Assembly (NCBI GenBank): GCA_016842045.1
Contig: JAEVEY010000044.1
Coordinates: 1-59,754, forward strand
From: Candidatus Thermoflexus sinensis
Lineage (GTDB): Bacteria; Chloroflexota; Anaerolineae; Thermoflexales; Thermoflexaceae
Reading direction: 5' to 3'
Length of the DNA: 59,754 nt
Notes under the pieces: generated by a model
Told to the model about the DNA's origin: nothing
Databases searched by the model: none
The model's input: the letters and a program-made list of their open reading frames with translations, nothing else
Part shown: positions 35,143-44,493 of the stretch, piece after piece
How the letters are laid out: every line of letters begins with the position of its first letter
How positions within the stretch are numbered: position 1 is the first letter of the stretch
Program-made: the position numbers and the translations under genes

Positions 35143-36225
35143 ATGGGACGCTTCGTGATCGCTGTGCTACCGGGGGATGGGATCGGGCCGGAAGTGATGG
35201 CCGAGGCCCTGCGGGTCCTGGAAGCCGTGGGACACCGATTCGGGCATCGCTTCGAGTTCCACGAGGCCCTCATCGGGGGAGCCGCGATCGATGCGACCGG
35301 CTCCCCTCTTCCCCCAGAAACTCTGGAGCGTTGTCGGCGTTCGGATGCGATCCTCCTGGGGGCTGTCGGCGGACCGAAGTGGGATGACCCCACCGCGCCG
35401 ATGCGCCCGGAACAGGGGCTCCTGGGCCTGCGCAAGGCCTTTGACCTGTTTGCCAACCTCCGCCCGGTTCGCGTGTTCCCGGCCCTGGTCCACGCAACCC
35501 CGCTGAAAGAGGGGATCGTGCGGGGGGTGGATATTCTATTCGTTCGGGAGCTGACGGGAGGGTTGTATTTCGGCCCCCGACAGGAAGCTGGACCGGAAGG
35601 TGATGAGGCTTACGATACCATGCGCTATACTCGCCCGGAGATCGAACGGGTGGTCCGGCTGGCGGCCCGCTTCGCTCAGAGCCGCCGCAACAAGCTGACC
35701 TCGGTCGACAAAGCCAATGTGCTGGCCTCCTCCCGTCTCTGGCGCCGGGTGACCGAAGCTGTGGTCCGGCGGGAATTCCCGCATCTCGCCCTGGAGCACA
35801 TGCTGGTGGACGCCTTCGCCATGCACCTGATCCGGCGCCCGGCGGTCTTCGATGTGGTGGTGACGGAAAATATGTTCGGGGACATCCTGACCGATGAGGC
35901 GGCTGTGCTGGCGGGGTCGATGGGGATGCTCCCCTCCGCCTCGCTGGGGGAAGCGCCGCCCGGTCTTTTCGAGCCCGTGCATGGCTCCGCGCCGGACATC
36001 GCCGGGCGCAACCTGGCCAACCCGATCGGCGCGATCCTGAGCGGCGCCTTGATGCTGCGCTATGGCTTCGGCCTGGAGGCGGAAGCCCGGGCCATCGAAC
36101 AGGCCGTGGAGGAAACCCTCGAGGCAGGCTACCGCACCCGGGATATCGCGGATGGCGAGACCTGCATCGTCGGAACACGCGAAATGGGCGAGGCCATCGC
36201 CCGGCATATCCTGCGCGATGCATAA
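35143..36225 (+). CDS. leuB: 3-isopropylmalate dehydrogenase
   Basis: Oxidises 3-isopropylmalate, and in this setting probably also methylmalate from CimA, with NAD. It has 360 residues. [43 protein letters not shown] and [21 protein letters not shown] are the isocitrate/isopropylmalate dehydrogenase signatures. It closes the continuous part of the operon, 60 bp after cimA. Confidence 0.96.
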   Translation: MGRFVIAVLPGDGIGPEVMAEALRVLEAVGHRFGHRFEFHEALIGGAAIDATGSPLPPETLERCRRSDAILLGAVGGPKWDDPTAPMRPEQGLLGLRKAFDLFANLRPVRVFPALVHATPLKEGIVRGVDILFVRELTGGLYFGPRQEAGPEGDEAYDTMRYTRPEIERVVRLAARFAQSRRNKLTSVDKANVLASSRLWRRVTEAVVRREFPHLALEHMLVDAFAMHLIRRPAVFDVVVTENMFGDILTDEAAVLAGSMGMLPSASLGEAPPGLFEPVHGSAPDIAGRNLANPIGAILSGALMLRYGFGLEAEARAIEQAVEETLEAGYRTRDIADGETCIVGTREMGEAIARHILRDA

Positions 36226-36657
36226 CCGATGGTCCCACCAGCCGTCCTCCTGCAAAGGGGCCTTCTGAAGCTGTTGGGGCGGCCGGAGCTGACCTCCCCC
36301 TGCTCTGTTGCAAACGGGGGGCTTTATTGACTCCCCTCCCCACGCCGCGAAACGGCATGGGGAGGGGGATGAAGGGAGGTGGGGCCATCCGCTGGACCCG
36401 AATGGGATGAGGGCTGAAAAGCTCCGGGCAAACGCTGAACCCGAGCAGGCGCCGCCAGGATCGCAATGGAGCAACCTCCGCTTCAAAGCAGCGTGGCGGC
36501 TCCTGTATCATAAAGGCAAGGTATTTCAGGGGCGCGCCTTTGGCGCGCCCCTGAAGCTTCTCTCCCCCACCAGGGGCGCAATAAGGAAAGGTCCTTCACC
36601 CTCCAATCAGGGACCAGCGGCGTAAGTCGGAACCAAACTGGATCAGGAGGTTCCCCC
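36226..36657. repeat. Intergenic region leuB-ilvD with two palindromes
   Basis: A 432-bp gap without a gene. 36332-36368 is a CCCCTCCCCACGCCG-type palindrome whose tail (GGCCATCCGCTGGACCC) repeats the one after 25028. 36525-36555 is a perfect 14-bp stem TTCAGGGGCGCGCC with TTT loop, not followed by a T-run. A weak promoter candidate (TTCAAA, 18 bp, TATCAT) overlaps 36483-36512, so ilvD may have its own start. Confidence 0.5.
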
Positions 36658-38343
36658 ATGAGCGTTCCTTTGAACGGGCGCAAGCATCGCAGCGCGCGGG
36701 TGACGGAGGGCCCGGAGCGGGCTCCGCATCGGGCGATGCTTCGGGCCGTCGGATTCCGGGATGAGGACTTCCGCCGGCCCTTCATCGGCGTCGCCAACAC
36801 ATGGTTCGAAGCCCAGCCCTGCAATCACCATCTCCATCGTCTTGCCGAGCTCGTCAAACAGGGGATCCGGGACGCCGGTGGGACGCCCATCGAGTTCAAC
36901 GCCGTCCCGGCCAACGACGCCATCGGGATGGGTCATGAAGGAATGAAGGCCTCGCTGGTCAGCCGGGAGCTGATCGCCGACTCCATCGAGCTGGCCGCTG
37001 TGGCCTATCAGCTGGACGCCCTGGTGACCATCGGGGGCTGTGATAAAACCCAGCCCGCCTGCGTGATGGCGATGGCCCGCCTGAACCTGCCCTCGATCTA
37101 CCTGTACGGGGGAAGCGTCCCCCCGGGAAACTGGCGCGGGCACGCGGTGACCATCCAGGATGTCTTCGAAGCGGTGGGCGCGGTGAGCCGCGGACGGATG
37201 AGCGTTGAGGAGCTGCAAGAGCTGGAGGAAGTAGCCGTGCCCACCTATGGCGCATGCGGTGGGATGTTCACCGCCAACACCATGGCCTCCGCCTTCGAGG
37301 CGATGGGGCTGACGCTTCCCAACGGGGCCGCCCCGGTCGCCCCCAGCCGGGCCCGGGAGGAGCTGGCCTATGAGACAGGCCGGGCGATCGTCCGCATCCT
37401 GGAAGCCGGCATTCGGCCCCGGGACGTGATGACCCGGGAGGCCTTTGAGAACGCCATCGCCGTAGCGGCCGCGATGGGCGGATCCACAAACCTCATCCTG
37501 CACCTGCTGGCCATCGCCCACGAGGCAGGGGTTCCCCTCGCCCTGGAGGACTTCGAGCGGGTCAGCGAACGGACGCCTTATCTGGCGGATCTGAAGCCCG
37601 CGGGCCGCTATGTGATGGCCGATGTGGATCGTATCGGCGGAGTGCCCGTGGTGATGAGGGCGCTGCTGGACGCCGGGTTGCTGCACGGGGAATGCCGCAC
37701 CGTCACCGGCGAGACCATCGCCGAGCGCCTGGCCAGCGTGGCCTTCCCTGAGGATCAGGACGTGGTTCGACCGGTGAGCCGTCCGCTGCATCCGACCGGC
37801 GGCTACGTCATCCTGCGAGGCAACCTTGCCCCGGAGGGAGGGGTCCTGAAGATCACAGGGACCACCAAACGCTATCACCGTGGCCCGGCGCGCGTCTTCG
37901 ATCGGGAGGAGGATGCCTTTCAGGCGATCAACAGCGGCCAGATCCGGCCGGGCGATGTCGTGGTGGTGCGCTATGAAGGCCCGAAGGGGGGGCCGGGGAT
38001 GCGGGAGATGCTGGTGGTCACCGCTGCCCTGGTAGGCCAGGGCTTGAAGGATGATGTCGCCCTCCTGACCGACGGACGGTTCTCGGGAGCCACCCATGGG
38101 CTGATGATCGGCCACATCTCCCCTGAGGCCGCCGTGGGAGGGCCGCTGGCATTGCTTCAGGATGGCGATATCATCGTGATCGACGTGGACCGTCGGGTGG
38201 TGAACGTGGAGCTCTCCGAAGAGGAGCTGGCCCGCCGCCGGGCAGTCTGGACCCCCCCGCCGCCGAAGTATCCGCAGGGGCTCTTCGCTAAATATGCCCG
38301 CCTGGTCTCCTCTGCAGCTCGGGGGGCGGTGTGCGAGGCATAA
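36658..38343 (+). CDS. ilvD: Dihydroxy-acid dehydratase
   Basis: Dehydrates dihydroxyisovalerate and dihydroxymethylvalerate, the last common step before transamination. It has 561 residues. The iron-sulfur ligands are in [17 protein letters not shown] and [38 protein letters not shown] is the C-terminal signature. AGGAGG lies ahead of ATG 36658. It is separated from leuB by the repeat-bearing gap and followed closely by asd. Confidence 0.96.
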   Translation: MSVPLNGRKHRSARVTEGPERAPHRAMLRAVGFRDEDFRRPFIGVANTWFEAQPCNHHLHRLAELVKQGIRDAGGTPIEFNAVPANDAIGMGHEGMKASLVSRELIADSIELAAVAYQLDALVTIGGCDKTQPACVMAMARLNLPSIYLYGGSVPPGNWRGHAVTIQDVFEAVGAVSRGRMSVEELQELEEVAVPTYGACGGMFTANTMASAFEAMGLTLPNGAAPVAPSRAREELAYETGRAIVRILEAGIRPRDVMTREAFENAIAVAAAMGGSTNLILHLLAIAHEAGVPLALEDFERVSERTPYLADLKPAGRYVMADVDRIGGVPVVMRALLDAGLLHGECRTVTGETIAERLASVAFPEDQDVVRPVSRPLHPTGGYVILRGNLAPEGGVLKITGTTKRYHRGPARVFDREEDAFQAINSGQIRPGDVVVVRYEGPKGGPGMREMLVVTAALVGQGLKDDVALLTDGRFSGATHGLMIGHISPEAAVGGPLALLQDGDIIVIDVDRRVVNVELSEEELARRRAVWTPPPPKYPQGLFAKYARLVSSAARGAVCEA

Positions 38344-38406
38344 CGGGATTACGCCCTCTGAAACAAAGGGTCCATCCATCTCATTGAACGGGAAGCGGAG
38401 GCGAAG

Positions 38407-39462
38407 ATGAGCCTGAAGCCCTCCTTCCGGGTTGCGGTACTGGGAGCCACGGGTATGGTCGGTCAGTGGCTGGTGCACCTGCTGGACCGTCATCCATGGT
38501 TCCGCGTGGTCGCGCTGACGGGGTCTGATCGCTCAATAGGCCGCCCGTATGGAGAGGCATGCCGCTGGCTGCTGAGCGCCCCGATGCCGGAATGGGCCGC
38601 CCGGATGATCGTGCAGCCGACCGAGCCGGGGTTCGACGCGGAGATCGTGATCTCCGCCCTCCCATCGGACATCGCCCGAGAGGTCGAGCCCCGGTTCGCC
38701 GCCGCGGGCTATCTGGTGGCCAGCAATGCCTCCGCTTACCGAATGGCGGCGGATGTGCCGCTGGTGATGCCGGATGTCAATTTCGACCACCTGGGGCTGC
38801 TACAACGCCAGCGGGAATCCCGGGGCTGGTCCGGCGCTCTGGTGACAAACCCCAATTGCACCACCACGGCGGCGGTCCTTCCGCTCAAAGCCCTGATGCC
38901 CTATGGAGTTCAGCGGGTGCATCTCGTGAGCTTACAGGCCCTCTCCGGCGCCGGCTACCCCGGCGTCCCGGCTGTCGAGATCGCGGACAACGTCCTTCCA
39001 TACATTCCCGGGGAAGAAGAGAAACTGGAGACAGAGCCCCGCAAGCTGCTGGGGCAGTTACGGGACGGTAAAGTGGAGGAGGCCCCGGTGCGCCTCAGCG
39101 CGCAGACGAACCGGGTGCCCACCCTGGATGGGCATCTGGTTTGCCTGTCGGTGGAGCTGAGGGAACCCATTGGCCCTGAGGAAGCGGTGAAGGCTATGGC
39201 GGATTATCGCCCACCGGAGGAGGTATCGGATCTCCCGTGCGCGGTGGCCCAGCCCATCGTGGTGCGGACGGAGCCGGATCGGCCTCAGCCTCGCCTGGAT
39301 CGCATGGTGGGAGGGGGGATGAGCGTGGTCGTGGGGCGAGTTCAGCGGTGCCCGGTCTTCACGCTGAAGTTCGTGGCCCTCACCCACAATACCATCCGGG
39401 GCGCCGCCGGCGCCGCCCTTTTCAACGCCGAAGCCGCCCTGCGATGGATGGGACAGGTATGA
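38407..39462 (+). CDS. asd: Aspartate-semialdehyde dehydrogenase, archaeal/fungal type
   Basis: Makes aspartate semialdehyde for Lys, Met and Thr. It has 351 residues. The NADP loop VAVLGATGMVGQWLVHLL and catalytic Cys in TNPNCTTTAAVLPLKAL are present; VSLQALSGAGYPGVPA and GHLVCLSVEL match the archaeal/fungal subgroup rather than the E. coli type. It follows ilvD by 63 bp, so Thr-derived and pyruvate-derived routes to Ile are transcribed close together. Confidence 0.93.
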   Translation: MSLKPSFRVAVLGATGMVGQWLVHLLDRHPWFRVVALTGSDRSIGRPYGEACRWLLSAPMPEWAARMIVQPTEPGFDAEIVISALPSDIAREVEPRFAAAGYLVASNASAYRMAADVPLVMPDVNFDHLGLLQRQRESRGWSGALVTNPNCTTTAAVLPLKALMPYGVQRVHLVSLQALSGAGYPGVPAVEIADNVLPYIPGEEEKLETEPRKLLGQLRDGKVEEAPVRLSAQTNRVPTLDGHLVCLSVELREPIGPEEAVKAMADYRPPEEVSDLPCAVAQPIVVRTEPDRPQPRLDRMVGGGMSVVVGRVQRCPVFTLKFVALTHNTIRGAAGAALFNAEAALRWMGQV

Positions 39463-39617
39463 GAGAGGTTCCGATCTCCGTTGGGGAGGTTTACGAGGGG
39501 ACGGGTCGCCTTCGACGGCCTGCTTCCACTTTTCTTCCCACCGCTTTGCGATGTGAGCGAGAGGAGGAGGGAAGCGAACCCCTCCAGCCCCCAAATTGCT
39601 TTTCCCTGTGAGGTCCG

Positions 39618-40478
39618 ATGACAGGTAGTGATCTTCTCCTTCTTTTCGCGCTGGGCGCGATCTGGGGCGGTTCGTATCTGTTTTTCGCGGTGGGGGTGAG
39701 AACCATCCCGCCCCTCACGTTTGTAGCAGGCCGGTTGCTGATCGGCGCGGCCTTGCTGATGTTGTTCCACAGCCGTCGGCGGCGGGAGCCCATCGGGGAT
39801 CCGCCCCCGGGGGTGTTCCTGGTGATGGGCTTTTTCAACGGGGCGCTCCCTCACACGTTGATCGCCTGGAGCGAGCAAACCATCGCCAGCGGGCTCGCGG
39901 GGGTGCTGATCGCCACCATGCCCCTCTGGGCCGCTGGCATGACCAGCTGGATGCTACGGGAAGAACGACCCTCCCGGCGTCAGCTCGCCGGCCTGCTCAT
40001 CGGGTTCCTGGGGATCATCGTTCTGCTCTTTCCGGATCTCCGTCGGGCCTCTCGCTCCCATCTGCTCGGGGAAGCGGCGGTGCTGATGGCCGCGATCTCT
40101 TACGCGGGGGCCACGGTGTTCGCCCGGCGGGCTCTGCGAGGCATTCCGCCGCTGGAGGCGGCCATCGGGCAGTTGCTGAGCGGGGGATTGATGGTGTTGC
40201 CCATGAGCCTGATCCTGGACCGCCCATGGGCGCTTTCCCCAGCCCCCGCCTCGATCGCCGCCCTGCTGGCGCTGGCCGTCCTGGGAACCGCGATTGCGTA
40301 TGTGATGTATTACCGCTTGCTGCAACGAGTGGGGGTGGTGGGCATCTCGCTGGTGACATATCTGAACCCGATCTTCGCGGTGATCTGGGGCGCTCTGTGG
40401 CTTGGGGAACCGCTCTCAGAATGGATCATAGGCGGTATGGCGCTGATCCTGACCGGGGTGTTCCTGGCGGGGCGTTAG
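39618..40478 (+). CDS. EamA/DMT-superfamily transporter
   Basis: The protein has 286 residues and about ten membrane helices in two EamA repeats. GAIWGGSYLFFAVGVRTIPPLTFVAGR opens the first and GEAAVLMAAISYAGATVFARRAL the second; LNPIFAVIWGALWLGE is the typical end. It is probably an exporter of amino acids or other metabolites; location after the amino acid genes is suggestive only. A GAGGTCC lies ahead of ATG 39618. Its stop overlaps that of the convergent glycosyltransferase by four bases. Confidence 0.88.
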   Translation: MTGSDLLLLFALGAIWGGSYLFFAVGVRTIPPLTFVAGRLLIGAALLMLFHSRRRREPIGDPPPGVFLVMGFFNGALPHTLIAWSEQTIASGLAGVLIATMPLWAAGMTSWMLREERPSRRQLAGLLIGFLGIIVLLFPDLRRASRSHLLGEAAVLMAAISYAGATVFARRALRGIPPLEAAIGQLLSGGLMVLPMSLILDRPWALSPAPASIAALLALAVLGTAIAYVMYYRLLQRVGVVGISLVTYLNPIFAVIWGALWLGEPLSEWIIGGMALILTGVFLAGR

Positions 40479-41680
40479 ATGCCCAGCCATCCTTCGAAGA
40501 TATCGGCCGCTTCCTCCGGTCCCCCTGCGATGCGCATACGCGCTGCCCAGCGTTGGGCCTGTTCGCGGAAGCCGCTTTCCCCTAACAAACCGGCGATGGC
40601 CTCCCGCCATCGATCCGGCGTGGCCTCGGAGGGCCGCAGTGCCCGCCCCACGCCGGCCGCCTCCACCCGCCGGGCTTGCAGGTGCTGTTCCCCCGCATGG
40701 GGGACGACCAGCTGGGGGACCCCGTGGACAAGGGCCGCATGGGTGGTCCCCATCCCCCCGTGATGGATCACCAGATCCAGCGTGGGGAAGACCCCGCTAT
40801 AATCCACCCAATCGTGCAGGGGGACATCGGGCAACGCACGGCGCACCGCTTCATGGAGCTCCAGCGCGAAGGGGCTGCGCCCGAGGACCAGGATGGGCTC
40901 CCCGCCCAGGCGCTGCACAGCGCGGGCCGCCCCGATAAAGAAGGCCGGATCCTCCGTGAAGGTGCTGCCCAGGGTAATCAGGACACGAGGACGAGAGCCT
41001 CGAGGGAGGTCCCGCGCACGGCCTTTCGGGCGGCCGCCGAAGAACCGGTTCTGGGGATCCAGGGCCTCGAAATCCGAGAACCAGGCGGCCGGGAAAAAGA
41101 CGATGTGGGCGAACGGGGAGACGATTTGGGGAAAGGGATCCGCCCGCCAGTAACGCCCGGTCAGGCCCAGCCTGGCCGCGACATCCGCCAGCCGATCCTG
41201 AGCCCGCCGGAGATCCTCTCGCGCTTCCGGGGTCTGAGGGGCGGGCCAGCGGCCCGCCGGGAAACCCACGACGATGAGGGGAAGGTCATGGCGCTCCGCC
41301 GCCCAGGCCGCCGCGCCGGCGAAGGGCTCCGCGACGATCCCGTCGGGCCGCCACGCCTCGATCCAGGACCCCAGAGCGCGCAGCGCCCGAGCGTGTTCCT
41401 CCGGATGAAGCCAGACATCCAGGGCGCGCGCTCGCCGCTGGCGCTGACGCTCCGCGGGAGGAAGCTCAGGGCGCAGCGGCGGCAGCCACCGCCAGCCCAC
41501 GGAGGGGAGCGGCACGAAGGGTAGACCACGACGGACCACTGTCTCCTGGACCATGGGGCCGCTGGCCCATAGCACGCGATGGCCTCGCCGGGCCAGGGCG
41601 ACCGCCAGCTCCAGATAGCCCCCGTAATCCAGATGCCCCCAGAGTGGCACCGAAACAAATAGCCAGCGTCGTGGCTTCAT
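40475..41680 (-). CDS. GT1/MGT-family glycosyltransferase
   Basis: The protein has 401 residues. The N-terminus (WLFVSVPLWGHLDYGGYLELA) and the C-terminal donor-binding segment VIHHGGMGTTHAALVHGVPQLVVP are those of macrolide-type/UDP-sugar glycosyltransferases; LITLGSTFTEDPAF marks the second Rossmann domain. Acceptor unknown: zeaxanthin glucosyltransferase CrtX belongs to this family, so a carotenoid acceptor is conceivable, but the gene is far from the crt cluster. ATG 41680 has GGAG five bases ahead; a GTG two codons upstream overlaps that site. Confidence 0.85.
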   Translation of the reverse strand: MKPRRWLFVSVPLWGHLDYGGYLELAVALARRGHRVLWASGPMVQETVVRRGLPFVPLPSVGWRWLPPLRPELPPAERQRQRRARALDVWLHPEEHARALRALGSWIEAWRPDGIVAEPFAGAAAWAAERHDLPLIVVGFPAGRWPAPQTPEAREDLRRAQDRLADVAARLGLTGRYWRADPFPQIVSPFAHIVFFPAAWFSDFEALDPQNRFFGGRPKGRARDLPRGSRPRVLITLGSTFTEDPAFFIGAARAVQRLGGEPILVLGRSPFALELHEAVRRALPDVPLHDWVDYSGVFPTLDLVIHHGGMGTTHAALVHGVPQLVVPHAGEQHLQARRVEAAGVGRALRPSEATPDRWREAIAGLLGESGFREQAQRWAARMRIAGGPEEAADIFEGWLGI

Positions 41681-41798
41681 CGGCACTCCGGAGAATCCAG
41701 CGGGAGGTTCCTGGCCAGGGCCTCGTGATGATGAACAAGAGACTCCCGTTTATAACAGGCAAGTAGCGAGGCGCCCGTTCCAGGCGTTCCCAAAAAGA

Positions 41799-41877
41799 AC
41801 GGGCACGGACGTGCCCTACTACGAACAGGAAAAACCCTTTGTTCGTAGTCGGGCACGGAGCGAAGCGAAGTGCCCGT
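41799..41877. repeat. GGGCAC/GTGCCC palindromic repeat, copy 1
   Basis: Runs from ACGGGCACG to AGTGCCCGT. Arms CGTGCCCTACTACGAACAGG and the inverted CCTTTGTTCGTAGTCGGGCACG form a long hairpin. Almost identical in sequence to copy 2 at 41897-42132 and related to 31798-31874. Confidence 0.8.
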
Positions 41878-41896
41878 CTAAGCGTTCACAAAAAGA

Positions 41897-42132
41897 ACGG
41901 GCACTTTCGTGCCCTACTACGAACAGGAAAAGCCCTTTGTTCGTAGTGCTCCCTCCAGATTTGATTTTTGGTTTTGGTCCCCTGGGGGTTTGGGGGCGAG
42001 CCGGGCGCCTTCGGCGCTCGGCTCGCCCCCAAAATCTCTTTGGGGTGGGGTCATTGGCCCACACCCTCTTATATCCTCAAAACAAATCTGGACGAAGCAG
42101 TAGTCGGGCACGGAGCGAAGCGGAGTGCCCGT
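41897..42132. repeat. GGGCAC/GTGCCC palindromic repeat, copy 2, interrupted
   Basis: The left part (41897-41946) and right part (42104-42132) together reconstruct copy 1 almost base for base once 41947-42103 is removed. The interruption is the 153-bp inserted element plus one copy of a GTAG duplication. Confidence 0.8.
41947..42099. mobile_element. MITE-like insertion of 153 bp with 17-bp inverted ends and GTAG duplication
   Basis: Ends TGCTCCCTCCAGATTTG and CAAATCTGGACGAAGCA are inverted with 15 of 17 matches. GTAG flanks both sides (41943-41946 and 42100-42103). Removing the element and one GTAG restores the uninterrupted sequence seen in copy 1, direct evidence for insertion. The interior carries a GGGGGCGAGCC...GGCTCGCCCCC hairpin with a CGCC-TTC-GGCG tip (about 41989-42034). 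It encodes no transposase. Confidence 0.8.
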
Positions 42133-42199
42133 CTAAGCGTTCCCCTAAAAAGCGGATGCCAGACGCATCCCACCACGATTGTGAATCCGGGCATTATGA

Positions 42200-42823
42200 T
42201 CACGGTCCCATTCGAATCGGCCCCCGGCCGACCTCCCGATGACAGCGCTCACAGGCCGGGATGACGATCTCCCGGATCGTGAAAAAGGCCTCCAGGCTTT
42301 CCTGATGGGCGCGATGGCAATCCACACAACGCACGGATGTGCGAAGGTCTGGTTGTAGCAGATCGGTGTGGAAATGGTTCTCAAAGCCCTCGATGGTCAC
42401 CGGGTTAAGCTCCCCCGGTTGAAGGCCTCCTCGTTCCGGCTCCCGAATGTGGCAGAGCCAGCATCCGGCTTCGGGGAGGGCAGGGAGACGCATGGGGTGC
42501 TGCGGGATGTCCGGAGGGACGAACGGGGTGCGGGCGGTGTTCCATGCTCCTAGGGTGAGGGCGAGGGCGCGCTGGGGGAGGGATTGATCGCCCCGGTGAC
42601 AACCCACACACGAGATCCCGGCGGCCGCGTGGGCGGCGGCGAGATCGACCGTCCGACCCGCCCGCGCGGCGATCGCCCGCCCCACATAGGTCTGCTCCGG
42701 GCGCAGGTGACAGCTCGCACAGAAGGGGTCCTCTTCCTCTGCCCGCGAAACCGCCAGCGCCGCGCCCAGCGCGCCGATGAAAACGGCGCCCAGGATCACG
42801 CCCGCTCCCCGTCGGATCGACAT
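42200..42823 (-). CDS. Membrane-anchored pentaheme c-type cytochrome (NapC/NirT-like)
   Basis: The protein has 207 residues. A single N-terminal membrane helix (about residues 8-25) is followed by five CxxCH haem sites: 35-39, 72-76, 121-125, 166-170 and 191-195. Several further His residues (for example in ENHFHTD and HRAHQ) could be distal ligands. NapC/NirT relatives pass electrons from quinol to periplasmic reductases, but they normally have four haems. No reductase gene is nearby, so the partner is unknown. It lies 148 bp after lgt on the same strand. Confidence 0.85.
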   Translation of the reverse strand: MSIRRGAGVILGAVFIGALGAALAVSRAEEEDPFCASCHLRPEQTYVGRAIAARAGRTVDLAAAHAAAGISCVGCHRGDQSLPQRALALTLGAWNTARTPFVPPDIPQHPMRLPALPEAGCWLCHIREPERGGLQPGELNPVTIEGFENHFHTDLLQPDLRTSVRCVDCHRAHQESLEAFFTIREIVIPACERCHREVGRGPIRMGP

Positions 42824-42971
42824 GAATGGATACTCCGAAGTGCCCTCCGAGGAGGCTCTGTCCTCCGAGCTCCTCCGCAGGCCAGCCGCTCACGCCCTGA
42901 TGGCAGACTGTCTTTCGCCGGAGAGGATCGCAGCCTCCCCGGAATGGTTCAGGAATAAGACGGCTCGATGG

Positions 42972-43817
42972 CTATTCCAGCGCCGGACCTCCACCGGTGG
43001 TGGGGACCTGCTTCCAGACCCGGTTGCGGATCAGGATCACCAGCCCGGCCGTTAGGGCGATCAGCGAGAAGATCTGGGCGGCGGCGATGTGACCGATCTT
43101 CCATGCATCCGGCCGCAGGCTCTCGATCCACAACCGCCCGATGGGATACCAGATCAGATAGAGCGCGAAAAGATCGCCTTCCCGTAACCGATGGCCGAGC
43201 CGCCGATTCAGGTTAAACAGGATCAGGAAGCCAATGGTGTTCCAGAGGGATTCATACAGGAACACCGGGTGGAACCGGGTCTCCGGCGGCAGGGTCAGGT
43301 GCTGGGGCAATCGATGTTCCAGGGGAATAGGGATCCCCCAGGGCAACGTGGTGGGCGGGCCGTAGAGCTCCTGGTTGAAAAAGTTCCCCCACCGCCCGAT
43401 GGCCTGGCCGACCAGGATCGAAGGGGCCACGATGTCCAGCCAGCGCCAGATGGCAAGGCGGTGCCGGTAGGCATAGAGAAAGAAGCCTATCAGCCCCCCG
43501 ATGAGGGCGCCATAAATGGCCAGTCCGCCTTCCCAGATATAGAGGATCTTAATAGGGTTCTCCCGATAGTAAGACCAGCCCACTGCGCCCTCAGGGTTCG
43601 AGAACACGTGGTAAAGACGAGCGCCGATCAGGCCCAGGATGAAGACCACCAGCAGGCCGTCCCAGACGTGATCCGGCTTCTCCCCTCGCCGTCGGGCCTC
43701 TGCGGCAGCCAGCCAGGCTCCTAACAGGATCCCGATCATCAGCAGGAGCCCATAGGCCCGAATGGCGAAGTTCCCAATGCACAGGATCGCTCCGGTTGTC
43801 CCCGGCGGACAGAACAT
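42972..43817 (-). CDS. lgt: Prolipoprotein diacylglyceryl transferase
   Basis: Adds diacylglycerol to lipobox cysteines of preprolipoproteins in the cytoplasmic membrane. It has 281 residues and about seven helices. Signatures IRAYGLLLMIGILLGAW, GLIGARLYHVFSNP, GGLAIYGALIGG and GQAIGRWGNFFNQELYG include the essential Arg/Asn/Glu residues, and FHPVFLYESLWN lies in the C-terminal half. GGGAGGT is four bases before ATG 43817. Its likely clients in the window are the lipoproteins at 45648 and 49991. Confidence 0.94.
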   Translation of the reverse strand: MFCPPGTTGAILCIGNFAIRAYGLLLMIGILLGAWLAAAEARRRGEKPDHVWDGLLVVFILGLIGARLYHVFSNPEGAVGWSYYRENPIKILYIWEGGLAIYGALIGGLIGFFLYAYRHRLAIWRWLDIVAPSILVGQAIGRWGNFFNQELYGPPTTLPWGIPIPLEHRLPQHLTLPPETRFHPVFLYESLWNTIGFLILFNLNRRLGHRLREGDLFALYLIWYPIGRLWIESLRPDAWKIGHIAAAQIFSLIALTAGLVILIRNRVWKQVPTTGGGPALE

Positions 43818-44334
43818 CGGGACCTCCCTGGCGAGAATGAAATCGCTCACGGCCCCCATTATAGTCCGAACGCATCCTGGAAGTTATCCTCTCAAAGGGC
43901 GACCCCGGGACAGGGCCTTTGGTCTTCTCCCCGGGTTTTTGAGGCTGGGTTGGGCGTCGAAGGCACCCGACCCAGCCTCAAAAAAATGGAAGAGGTGTTC
44001 CTCGGCTCCCTTTCGCCAGAGACCACCGGGTAAGTTCTAATGGATAGAGGCGTTTCACGCGGGTTTTTACATTATTTCCCCTGATATGATGGGGAGCGGG
44101 AATCGTGGGGATGCTGCAGAAGGAACGGATGGGCCTGGGGCGGGTGCCGGTCTTTCTGCGGACGGGGATTCAGGCCCATCGGGCGTGGTGGAAAGGAGCC
44201 TTGCGCCGGGCGACTTGATAAACAACATCCCCCTCCCCACGGCCCGAAGGCCCGTGGGGAGGGACATCCCCTCCGCGCATATTCATCGGGAAGTCCCGTG
44301 GCCTTTCCCACATGCGCTAACCCCTCCAAACCCC
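43818..44334. other. Intergenic region lgt-lacI with two hairpin repeats
   Basis: A gap of about 680 bp in total. 43936-43986 is a TTTTTGAGGCTGGGT / ACCCAGCCTCAAAAA inverted repeat of the GCTGGG family, able to act as a two-way terminator. 44231-44263 is a CCCTCCCCACGG / CCGTGGGGAGGG palindrome with a CGAA centre. No gene seen. Confidence 0.5.
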
Positions 44335-44363
44335 TTGACAAAGCCTCGGGACATGAATAAAAT
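44335..44363 (+). promoter_or_regulatory. Promoter of lacI-type gene and ABC importer
   Basis: TTGACA (44335-44340), 17-bp spacer, TAAAAT (44358-44363). The two operator palindromes begin at the very next base, covering the expected transcription start. Confidence 0.8.
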
Positions 44364-44388
44364 AAAAGCGCTTTTGTAAAGCGCTTTA
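44364..44388. promoter_or_regulatory. Two tandem LacI-family operators
   Basis: AAAAGCGCTTTT (44364-44375) and TAAAGCGCTTTA (44377-44388) are perfect 12-bp palindromes one base apart with the central CG step typical of LacI-family sites. They lie just after the -10, so the encoded regulator most likely represses itself and the downstream importer. Confidence 0.75.
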
Positions 44389-44493
44389 TCAAACCGCCGC
44401 GATGGATCTTCCTCCCCATCCTCTCCGGCCGCGGGGCAGCGCAGGATTGTCCTGGGGAAGGGCGGCGGGGACGGTTCGGGCACGGAGTCCCTT

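Noticed and set aside
36525-36555. Intrinsic terminator after leuB
   Set aside because: The 14-bp stem is perfect but lacks a T-run and is 300 bp from the leuB stop; described as a palindromic repeat instead.
36565-36650. T-box riboswitch before ilvD
   Set aside because: A GGTCC/GGACC inverted pair is present, but the conserved T-box AGGGTGGNACCGCG sequence and a following terminator are missing.
41799-42132. CRISPR array
   Set aside because: Only two to three repeat copies, long palindromic units, no regular spacers and no cas genes; the structure is explained by a palindromic repeat plus an insertion.
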